In this document: piece by piece, positions 56,024-64,000 of the stretch | Numbering within the stretch: position 1 is the stretch's first letter | Layout of the letters: every line of letters starts with the position of its first letter | From: Vombatus ursinus | Taxonomy: Eukaryota; Chordata; Mammalia; Diprotodontia; Vombatidae | Length of the DNA stretch: 64,000 bases | Direction of reading: 5' to 3' | NCBI RefSeq assembly: GCF_900497805.2 | Contig: NW_020954581.1 | Coordinates: 8,871,790-8,935,789 of the forward strand | Position numbers and translations under genes: made by a program | Notes under the pieces: model-generated | Database searches by the model: none | The model's input: the letters and a program-made list of their open reading frames with translations, nothing else | What the model was told of the DNA's origin: nothing

Positions 56024-56101
<78 letters not shown>
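55906..56101. repeat. Compound (TA)n/(TG)n tract, about 195 bp
   Basis: TATA and TATG units, then at least 23 pure TG units (56030-56072), then at least 13 TA units. The frames across it are repeat artefacts. Confidence 0.98.
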
Positions 56102-56102
<1 letters not shown>

Positions 56103-56104
56103 CA

Positions 56105-56270
56105 AGCAGAGAGGTGGCTCGAATTAGTGCATAAAGAACCAGCCTTAAAGTGAGGAAGATGTGGTTTCAAGTCCTGCCTTGGAGACTAACAGTTTGTATG
56201 ACCTAGTAGCCTTGATGTTCCAGTGCCTCAGGCCTCTTTCTAAGACTATAAATTGCAGAGCACGTGCTGA
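56105..56270 (+). mobile_element. tRNA-type SINE of the 261-458 subfamily
   Basis: Head gcagagaggtggctcgaatt, gtttcaagtcctgccttgg, body cctctttctaagactataaa and ttgcagagcacgtgctgat. Confidence 0.65.
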
Positions 56271-56274
56271 TTTG

Positions 56275-57390
56275 GATGAATAGCGTTTATTTAGCACTTA
56301 CTGTGTGCCTATACCATGGCTATTCTAATCACTGGTATAATGAGAGCTACCCCAAAGAAGAGGCAGCCTGGTTCTCCCGCTTGGCCTAATCCCTGCAAAC
56401 CAAGGGTCAGTCACGTGCTAGCTCCTCCTTCTCCCTAGTTCAGGGCCAGAGCCTCTTCCTCCTTTTTCCTTTCTTTGCTAATCTCTTTCTCCATCTTTAT
56501 CAACAGCTCCCCCCCCCCTCCGGTGTTTCCCATGCCAGGAAGGACTCCTACAGATGGAGGACTGATTTTTGAAAGGCATAGGAAAGATGTTTGGCTATGG
56601 AACCTATAAAAAAGGTCCTTCATGGGAAATATAATTGTTAAAAGCTTCCCCTGGTTTCCTGATCTAGCTGACCATCTGTTCTGGTGGTTCATCAGGAGAT
56701 GAGGAGGAATGTGTTATTTCTACCTTGTATCCTTTTAAATTGATTTTTGAAATCTACTATAGTAAAGTTGGCATAAATGGCATTTTACGTCTCTTAAGAC
56801 TGAAATTACTTGACTGGCCCAGCTTAGGCCTGTTGTAAAATAGCTAGCCATACAAACACAACAGCAAGACAAACAATTCTTGCCCTCAAAGAGCTTATCT
56901 TCTAACAGGGAAAGTAACAAAAATGGGGAAGTGATGGCCAAGGAAGGGACATTTGGCCTGGGAAATGATGGGAGGGTGAGATGAGCAATAAGGCAATCCA
57001 TGAAGGTTTCCCTTCCACGTGTGAGGGTCATGTCGATTTCAGAATTCTAGAACATGAGCTCAGAGCATCAGTGGACCAACTTGAAGAAGACTATGTGTAA
57101 TCCCAGAGAATACAAAGGCCGGATCCTGGAAGATTCTGAAGGTGGAATGACAGCAACAACAGGGCAGAAAAGGACCAATGAGTTAGTAAATAGCATTTCC
57201 TCATTGGAAGCTCCCCATCTAATGAAATCACAGCCGTTTGTTGTTGTGGTTGTTGTTGATTTTAAACCAAAGATAATTGATTTGGGAAGGGAAAAAAATA
57301 GCTCAAAAGTTCTACTTCCATTCAGTAAGACCCGAGTCCTCATCTCATCTCAGATACTTGCTAGCTTCTCTGGCGAGGGCAGAGTATAGG
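56275..57390. other. Mostly unassigned sequence
   Basis: Weak L2-tail-headed pieces at about 56278-56335 (gtttatttagcacttactg) and 56860-56960 (cttgccctcaaagagctta). The 111-codon frame 57054-57389 is not supported by homology. Confidence 0.4.
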
Positions 57391-57394
57391 GGTT

Positions 57395-57540
57395 CCACGG
57401 AAAATCACTTAATCTTTCCCAGATTCAGTTTCCTCATCTGAAAAATGGGAACAGTAAACACTTACTTCACAGGGCTTAAATGAAATAGCATATGTAAAGT
57501 GTTTGGCAAACCTTAAAGCACTATATAAATGATCACTACT
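57395..57540 (+). mobile_element. MIR/Ther SINE 3' part
   Basis: Order: tcagtttcctcatctgaaa, acttcacagggcttaaatg, gtaaagtgtttggcaaacc, cactatataaatgatcac. Confidence 0.8.
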
Positions 57541-57775
57541 GTTGTTTGTCCCTCATTTTTGAAGAGGATGACATCAGGGAGGTGATGCCATGACATGCAA
57601 GTGAATTAGATTTAAGAATGGAAGGGCTATGCAGTCACCAGCCTCACTTTCTCCTCCAGAGCCATCTGGGTCCAGTGGCCAGTTATAGAAGATCAGGATG
57701 ACTGGAGATAGCCCTGGATGCAGTGGAAGACCTTGGCCTTTTTAAACTAAGGTCTTTAACAGGTCTCTGTTTGAC
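57541..57775 (-). mobile_element. Second copy of the 39503 retroelement family
   Basis: Sense 3' end at 57541: gttgtttgtccctcattttt, gaagaggatgacatcagg. Body: cagtcaccagcctcacttt, ccagagccatctgggtcc, gatgactggagatagccctg, gcagtggaagaccttgg. Shares tail and body with 39503-40063. Confidence 0.7.
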
Positions 57776-57779
57776 TTAT

Positions 57780-58150
57780 CATTCATGTAAAAGGTGAAAT
57801 TTGAGCTGACCTTTGGAGAAAACTAGGAATTCTACAAGACCAAGCTAAGGAGGGAATGTGTTCTAAGCCTGTGCTAAAGCACAAAGAGAGGAAATGGAGT
57901 CATATGTGAAGAAGCTCAAGAAGGCTGCTTTGAATGGACCATGCAGAAGGCAAGAGAAGCATTTAAAATGAAGCAAGTAAGGTAGGTTGGGGCTAGGTTG
58001 GGAAGGATTATAAATAGCAAACAGAAAAGTTTGATTTGATCCTGGGGGAAATAGGGAGTGACTGATGTTTTTAGGCAGGGGAATGGTATGGTTCAAACTG
58101 TGCTTTAGGAAAATCATTCCTGCAGCTATATAGAAGATAAAGTGGGAAAG
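57780..58150 (-). mobile_element. Dispersed repeat, downstream part of the L2-tail-headed unit
   Basis: Order: aaatttgagctgacctttgg, gtgctttaggaaaatcattc, gggagtgactgatgttttt. This is the kind of sequence that follows L2-tail-headed repeats elsewhere, without the head here. The family is not named. Confidence 0.45.
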
Positions 58151-58184
58151 GGAGGAAGTTGGAGTTTCATATCAATATCACTAT

Positions 58185-58326
58185 GGATATAGATTTATAG
58201 GTACATGAATATATATGGATATATATTTATATATGTACATATACATACATATATATGTGTACATATGTATGTGTGTACATATATATGTGTACATATGTAT
58301 GTGTGTACATATATATATATATATTC
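58185..58326. repeat. TATG/TACA-rich low-complexity tract
   Basis: Repeated tacatatgtatgtgtg and tatatat units. Confidence 0.95.
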
Positions 58327-58597
58327 ACGAATGACAATAGGGAAATGATTGTATTTACCTATCATATTGTAAGAGACAACTTTAAGAGCCTGATTTCTTT
58401 AGACTCAGTACCGTCCACAACACTAAGCTGTCTTTCAACTACCACTAACATACAGAAAATTAAAGTATGCGTGTGAAGTCATAGAATCTCAATATTAAGA
58501 GATACATCAGAGGTCACCCATTTTTATTCCAAAGTTTTACTATGTCAAATATTTGCAGTTTCATCCATGTAATTTCTTCCTCTGCTAGTCTTAATCA

Positions 58598-59098
58598 TTG
58601 TTGTTGTTCAGTCCTTTTCAGTGACATCACCATCTTTGGCATGGGCACACCATGCTGGACTGTCCTGTGCCAGCATCTCCCATGTCTTGCAATCGATACT
58701 AAAGTCATTCAGAGAGACCTTGAGAGTGTCCTTGTACCTTCTCTCTGTGTGCTCAGTAACAGTTAAAACAGAAGACATTCGTTCTCAATTACCTTCAACA
58801 ACAATGCTGTTTCTTATGGAGAGTCCCCAAATGAAAATATCTATTTCTTTCCTGAGATTAAGGGCCAAATTCTCTCTGCTGTGATGTCAGTGACATCATG
58901 ACCTTCTGGGGCTTTCTTGGCAAAGATACTGGAGTGGTTTGATATTTCCTTTTCTAACTCATTTTACAGATGAATAACTGAGGTAAACAGGGTTAAGTGA
59001 CTTGCCCAGGATCACACAGCTAGTATGTGTCTGAGGACGGATTTGAACTCATGAAGCTGAATCTTCCTACACTCTGTCCACTGCACCACCTAGCTTGT
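58598..59098 (-). mobile_element. Mar1-type SINE with RTE tail, split by a 260-bp insertion
   Basis: Left part 58598-58629 (ttgttgttcagtccttttca) is the antisense end of the RTE tail. Right part 58888-59098: gggctttcttggcaaagat, actggagtggtttgatattt, gggttaagtgacttgcccag, gatttgaactcatgaagc, gcaccacctagct. Direct repeats cagtgacatca at 58619-58629 and 58888-58898 bracket the inserted LINE-derived segment. Confidence 0.85.
58624..58883 (-). mobile_element. LINE-derived segment, inverted duplicate of 60883-61142
   Basis: Reverse complement aligns without gaps to 60883-61142 with about 14 mismatches in 260 (near 95%). Its minus strand encodes the YKD...LAQD stretch of the LINE C-terminus. It lacks the LINE 3' end, so it is not an ordinary 3'-anchored insertion. 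Confidence 0.85.
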
Positions 59099-59109
59099 TG
59101 TCTACCTGC

Positions 59110-59410
59110 CCTCCACTCATTTATATATTCCTCCCAGAATTTCATTTTGAAGGAGGTTCTGGGTCAGTCAACCTGCATTCCTCTCCCAGCTCTACTTTTG
59201 ACTCTCCAGACTTCAATTCACCCCACCCCACTGCTGGGTACATCCCCACTTCTTCTTTTCAGTTCTCTCTTACATGTTATCTGTCTCCATTAGAATCTAA
59301 TCTCATTGAAGGCAGGACCTGTCTCTTTTTTGCTTATATTTGTGGCCTTGGTGCTTAGCATTACGTCTATAACATAGTAAGAGCTTAATAAATGTATATT
59401 GATTTGACTT
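59110..59410 (+). mobile_element. L2-tailed retroelement fragment
   Basis: Order: ccccactgctgggtacatc, ttcttttcagttctctctta, ccattagaatctaatctcat, ggtgcttagcattacgtc, agcttaataaatgtatattg. Confidence 0.75.
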
Positions 59411-59414
59411 GACT

Positions 59415-59705
59415 GACAGTCTAATCATTATGTCCCTATGATAAAGGGAAACATTTGAATTCAGTAGGAATTTGTAGCTAAATTTTATACTTTCAAACAC
59501 AAAATCAAATCAATCCACCCATAGGCATCTGAAAGCCCTTAAGCAGGTTTGGACCATTTCTCAAAACAATAACCATTTTTAATAAGCAAAATAGCTACCA
59601 GGTTTTTAGCTTTTCAGAGTAAGGACAGATGAAAAGGGGCAAATGAAATCATTATCTTATCATCTTTTTAATATTTTTGAATTATATTGATTCAAAGGAA
59701 AAGCT
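59415..59705. other. Unassigned sequence
   Basis: Nothing recognised. Confidence 0.4.
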
Positions 59706-59708
59706 TGA

Positions 59709-59807
59709 AGAGAGAGATGGAAAGAGAGAGAAAGAGAGAGAGGAAAGAGAGAGAGAGAAACAGAGGTAAAGAGAGAAACAGAAAAAGAGACAGAGAGACA
59801 GAGAGAC

Positions 59808-59838
<31 letters not shown>

Positions 59839-59839
59839 A
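59709..59839. repeat. (GA)n/(GACA)n purine tract
   Basis: About 130 bases of GAGA, GAAA and GACA units, almost pyrimidine-free. Confidence 0.97.
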
Positions 59840-60660
59840 ATGGTATGCTTTAAGAAAATTTTCTAAAAAATTAAAAATAAACCATGGAGTCACAATGGCC
59901 TAATGATAATGGTTGGGGTCCCTGAAATTCAACAAGAAATGCATATGAGAAGAGAGAAGAAACCTGATGTAGAACAAGCAAGAGGGAAGCATGGCAATTT
60001 TTATTCTGCTGCCCATAAGTCACTATCAGCCCTAGGCGTGTTATAAAATCACATGCTATTTTTAAAAAGTGACAATTAATTTGGGAAAATGACTCTCAAA
60101 TAAAGGAAATTAGGCTCATGTTAAAGCATATTCTAGTGGTTTAGAATATTGAAGTCAAGATTTGTCTCTCTAAGGAACCCACGTACAACTCAGAATCAGT
60201 ACTACTCCCATGTAAACAAAATAATTTCCAAAATAGTATAACATTTCAAGCACTTCTGTCTAATAGGAGTCTTTTTAAAAATACATTGGAATGCGTTGCA
60301 ATGTGATCTTTTGGCATGTTTGCTTTAAGAAGGTGCTCTCTGTGACTCAGAATTAGCATGTGCATCATGAGAGTTGAGGTTGCCATGGAAAGTACACATT
60401 TTTTAATTGAATAGCAGACTAATAGGCACATAAAACCCACATAACTTGTTGGCACATAAATTGCCTCTCCTGGGGCTGCAATTAAACATACTCCTTTTCA
60501 GAAATATTTTCCTAGGACTTTTTTTTCTACCCTAGGTTGGCTTAGACAATAGCCGTGTATTGTCTGCTTGGGATGGAAACTTCCTTTCTCTGCCCCTTGC
60601 TTTCAGGACTTCCTATTTACCCAATGCCAGCTCAATTGGGAGATGACCACTAAATTCAAT
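59840..60660. other. Unassigned, repeat-poor sequence
   Basis: No repeat recognised. It contains an RFX-like half-palindrome GTTGCCATGGAAAG at 60379-60392. Possible conserved non-coding DNA, unproven. Confidence 0.4.
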
Positions 60661-60674
60661 GTTTAAAATCTCCA

Positions 60675-60819
60675 GGGGTAGCTAGGTGGTGCAGTGGATA
60701 GAGCACAGGCGCTGGAGTCAGGAGGACCTGAGTTCAAATCTGGTCTCAGACCAGACACTTGACACTTACTAGCTATGTGACCCTGGACAAGTCAGTTAAC
60801 CCCAATTTCCTTGCTTAAA
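60675..60819 (+). mobile_element. WSINE1-like tRNA SINE with 10-bp target duplication
   Basis: Head ggggtagctaggtggtgcag, gagttcaaatctggtctc, ctatgtgaccctggacaag. Direct repeats aaaatctcca at 60665-60674 and 60820-60829. Confidence 0.95.
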
Positions 60820-60879
60820 AAAATCTCCAAAGGATGCCAACCCTCAGTTCCCTTTGTAATAGCTCTTGGGATCTTCATA

Positions 60880-61366
60880 AGACACAGCAGAGAGAATTTG
60901 GCCCTTAATTTCAGGCAAGAAATAGATATTTTCATTTGGGGATTCTCCATAAGAAACAGCATTGTTGTTGAAGGTAATTGAGAATGAATGTCTTCTGTTT
61001 TAACTGTTACTGAGAATACAGAGAGAAGGTACAAGGACATTCTCAAGGTCTCTCTGAATGACTTTAATATTGATTGCGAAACATGGGAGATGCTGGCACA
61101 GGACAGTCCAGCATGGTGTACCCACGCCAAAGAAGGTGATGTGATCTATAAACAAAGCAGAATTGCAGTAGCAGAAGGAAATGTGAGATGCACAAATCTA
61201 GAGATATCTGCATCCCAAATGTTCAAATGGACCATTTGTGCCTGACTAATTGTAGAGCCTTCCAAGTTCATACCGGACTGATCAGACACAGTAGAACACG
61301 CTATACCTGGACTCCAACATCATGATGTCATTGGTCCTATTTGAGTACTAAGGACAAACAACAACT
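60880..61366 (+). mobile_element. LINE 3' end with C2H2-like coding remnant
   Basis: Frame 60988-61245 reads ERRYKDILKVSLNDFNIDCE, TWEMLAQDSPAW, then YKQSRIAVAEGN. This is the C-terminal stretch found after the reverse transcriptase in a vertebrate non-LTR LINE group that ends in a C2H2-like finger. The finger itself is present one frame away at 61239-61301: CLTNCRAF, then GLIRHSRTR. The usual cysteine pair is kept but the last histidine position is altered. The 3' tail ends aaggacaaacaacaactg. Sequence before the RRYKD word (60883-61015) does not match the expected upstream LINE protein. No product expected; clade not assigned. Confidence 0.7.
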
Positions 61367-61374
61367 GAGCACCC

Positions 61375-61740
61375 AGATACTAAGTGATTGGAGATGACAG
61401 ACCTTAAAGGTCATTTAATCCAATCCCTTCATTTCGAAGATGAGTAAAGTGAAGACCCAAAGAGAATAAATAAATTTAGGATCATAATGGAATGAATGGT
61501 GATTTGCATTTTACAGATAAGCAAACTGAGGTTCAGAGTAGTTAATTGACTTGCCCAAGACCCCACCAGAAGTCAGTATCAGCACCAGGATTCAAACCCA
61601 GCTCCCTCTCCTTCAAATCCAGTGCTCTTTCCATTCAGCTCAAATTCCACTTCAGGTGTTTACTAACTGTGTGACCTTGGTAAAATCACTTAACTTCTCA
61701 GGTTTGGGACTAGATGACCTCTAGCAGTGCCTTTACGTCT
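61375..61740 (-). mobile_element. Adjacent MIR-like SINE fragments
   Basis: About 61378-61485 (aaaggtcatttaatccaatc) and 61490-61640 (cattttacagataagcaaac, caggattcaaacccagctc) are antisense. About 61645-61740 is a plus-strand MIR piece (aactgtgtgaccttggtaa). Confidence 0.7.
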
Positions 61741-61743
61741 ACC

Positions 61744-61900
61744 TCAATCAATCAATCAATCAACATTCATTAACCAGCTACTACGTGCCAGTGACTGAGC
61801 TAAGAACTGGGGATTCAAAGACAAAGCATTTCTCTTTCCTCAAACTACTTTTTATCTTAATGGGAGAGGCAATGAGTATATGGGAAATATAGGCATAGGG
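61744..61900 (-). mobile_element. L2-tail-headed repeat
   Basis: Starts with (AATC)n, then caacattcattaaccagc, actacgtgccagtgactgag, gaactggggattcaaag. Confidence 0.7.
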
Positions 61901-61999
61901 ATTGGATCTGTAATTTCAATGATACAGGAAACTTGCTGAGGAAGAAAATCCTTGTACCAATGAAGGTCTGCATGATCTGTTCAATTTACAATTGTAGAG

Positions 62000-62330
62000 A
62001 GCTGTGTGATGCCCTAATAGATTAAGGACTTGTCCAAGTTCATAGCCAATATGAAACCAAAGTTTCTCTGCCTAATCAGCCAGCTCACTACCTATTATGG
62101 CATGCTGCCTGTCTTTATACAAATCTCTGGAGACACTAGAACTAATGTCATAAAATCACAGACTTAGAGTCAGAAGGGGCTTTACAGGTCCAACCTCCTA
62201 ATTTTTAAGAGGAGAAAAAATGAAACCCAAAGATATCTCACATGTGGTAAGTGGTAGAGGTAAGATTCAAACTCAGATCCCAGGACTACTAAGCTCAGTG
62301 TTCTTCCCACTGCATCACAGTGATGAATCC
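62000..62330 (-). mobile_element. Two MIR-like SINE fragments
   Basis: About 62000-62112 (ggacttgtccaagttcatag) and 62140-62330 (acttagagtcagaaggggc, gaggtaagattcaaactcag, cttcccactgcatcac). Confidence 0.65.
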
Positions 62331-62334
62331 AACA

Positions 62335-62975
62335 CAAGCTAATCTTGCAGGGGAAGGCATTCTGAGCTCTGTAATCCTATCCTCTTCTGACCAAGCATTA
62401 AATACCCTCTCTACTTTCACCTGTTCTCAACTACTCTCCCCAATGACCATTCTAAATTAAATCTATCCATTTCTTGACACAGGACTGGAACCTGACATCA
62501 TCTCCTGTCCCTCGGCTTACAAATTACAGGCATAAACATTTGCTGGGTTCGTTTTTGTTTCCAAAGTGAATGCCCTACCTCCCATAATCCATTGGATGAT
62601 GTGAGCAAATATACTGGGAGACTTGACCTTCTTACTCTGCATTTTAAAGACTATTATCCAATCCTTGCTCCCTTCCCCATATTTACTTTTGTCACAATGA
62701 AACACGCAGAAAAGAGAGTCATTTGAATGCCCATCTTCACTATTTTTGGAGCGCATACTGACAATCTTTCAAGTAGACATTGTATTTCATAAAGAATGCT
62801 ATTCTAAGATCACTGTGGCTTGAACAATAAGAAAATTCAAGAGTACAGGAGATAGGCACAACAGGATACCCATAAGTAACAACACCTACTTATCAAGTAG
62901 GGGGGAGCTTAACAGACTTGTTCCTGGCTGTGACAAATAGTGAGCAGAATTCTGAGTAAATGGTGAGAAGATAAA
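62335..62975. other. Unassigned sequence
   Basis: Nothing recognised; short frames only. Confidence 0.4.
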
Positions 62976-62978
62976 AAT

Positions 62979-63005
62979 CACACACGCACACACACACACA
63001 CACAC
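62979..63005. repeat. (CA)n microsatellite
   Basis: CA units with one CG break. Confidence 0.97.
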
Positions 63006-63196
63006 TCGATTGCTCTGGGAAAAAATAGGAGTACCGTACTGAGTCTCTTCCTCAGTACAAATCCAAAGCAATTTAGCATAATAATAATGGATGGTGTTGA
63101 GCAGCTGTCTCCCCTTTCATCCCAGTGCAGTGCAGAGTTCACCCACCTTTGTTTTCTTGCTTTTATTCCAGAGTTCATTTTTTATGATGTTCATTT

Positions 63197-63202
63197 TGTG
63201 TG

Positions 63203-63250
<48 letters not shown>
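63197..63250. repeat. (TG)n microsatellite
   Basis: About 26 TG units with one CG break. Confidence 0.97.
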
Positions 63251-63251
<1 letters not shown>

Positions 63252-63254
63252 TGA

Positions 63255-64000
63255 AAGTGGTCTCGTCTTGAAGGAATAGATGAATAGTTCCTTGCACATT
63301 CAAAGATACCTTTAACAGCTTGGAACAAAATAAAAATTGTGGTACAGATCAAGGGACTATGAGGAAACATTTTTACAGATTTTAAATAAAATATAAACAG
63401 CTGTTGAGAGAAGCATGACACAGTAACAGTTGTTGCCAATCCATTAATAATCTGAACACAAATCCAATATTGTTGATTATGTTTAACCCTCATTTTTCTG
63501 TAGAGAAAACCAACAGGCAGACTTGAAATGTGGAAAAGATGGAGTGAATAGCCAATCGGAAGCAGTACAAAGAAAGAGAATAGTAGATGTAACTAGGATT
63601 TATGATGTGATTTTTTGTTGTTGTTACAACCAAGTAATCGATATTGTCTAGCTGCGTAATGAGTGGTGCTGATACTAATAGCCTGTTTTTATTGGCTACC
63701 ATTCAATGAATGTTGGGAAAATGATGAAACACTCTAACAGGTTTTATTTTATTTTTTTTTCTCCCTTTATGTCCCTTACCTATAAAATGCTCAGTTTCTC
63801 CCTCTACTTATCAGCATTCTGCCTTCTGAAACACTGGCTATAGCAGCTGAAAGGGTATTTCTCATCTCTCCTTATTATTCATTACTCTGAATTTGGCTGT
63901 GCACCTCCAAACTCTGAAACCCAGGGAATGTATAGAATGTCCACAAATCTCAGATAGTGCCAAAAGTCTGACTGATTTAGTCATTATGTAGACAGATTGT
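63255..64000. other. Unassigned sequence to the window end
   Basis: AT-rich; nothing recognised. Confidence 0.4.

Noticed and set aside
55803-56170. Overlapping frames rich in Tyr/Ile/His/Thr or Cys/Val on both strands
   Set aside because: Translation of the TA/TG dinucleotide tract.
58621-61130. Two similar 80-codon frames (58621-58884 plus; 60792-61130 minus) that look like a conserved protein family
   Set aside because: They are the antisense of a duplicated LINE C-terminal coding segment; the sense frame at 60988-61245 explains the conservation.

Overview
This window is non-coding DNA from a marsupial nuclear genome, and I find no gene in it that I can support. No open frame is long, intact and recognisable; the longest (about 110-155 codons) are what chance and microsatellites give in 64 kb of AT-rich DNA. 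I see no tRNA, rRNA, snRNA, CRISPR, retroviral or LTR element. About half to two thirds of the sequence can be read as transposable-element relics and simple repeats. All element names rest on recognition by eye; no database search was run.

Taxon. Five tRNA-type SINEs (13.1, 15.6, 45.2, 51.9 and 60.7 kb) match the WSINE1-like family of Australian marsupials. Mar1-type SINEs carry the RTE (Bov-B-like) tail typical of marsupials. L2, CR1/L3, MIR and L1 relics fit a mammal with an unusually large old-repeat load. I see none of the SINE1 copies typical of the opossum Monodelphis, so an australidelphian (koala, wombat, dasyurid, kangaroo or possum lineage) is my inference; the species cannot be told.

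Layout. 0-11.7 kb: old MIR, L2 and CR1/L3 pieces and a palindromic hAT MITE (7.8 kb). 11.75-14.0 kb: an L1 with its 5' end and ORF1 region, hit by a SINE. 14-27 kb: L2, MIR-type SINEs, two hAT relics, several microsatellites and a 10-base assembly gap (20277-20286). 27.7-30.6 kb: a long decayed L2 with reverse-transcriptase sequence, split by two MIRs. 31.9-37.0 kb: the most repeat-poor part, with a small CpG cluster near 34.2 kb. 37-47.6 kb: an L2 split by another retroelement, a 92-bp tandem duplication and two L1 3' ends, one with a 15-bp target duplication. 47.6-58 kb: hAT and CR1/L3 relics, a CTCF-like core motif (53530-53543) and long TG/TA tracts. 58-64 kb: a 260-bp inverted duplication (58624-58883 and 60883-61142) carrying a LINE 3' coding piece, one copy sitting inside a Mar1 SINE.

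The genes do not work together in any system because none are present. The window is best read as intergenic or deep-intronic sequence. The items most worth a second look are the inverted LINE duplication, SINE-borne and free-standing CTCF-like motifs, a LINE/SINE pair sharing a 3' tail, and the repeat-poor block at 33.8-37.0 kb. I found no evidence of a new biological system.
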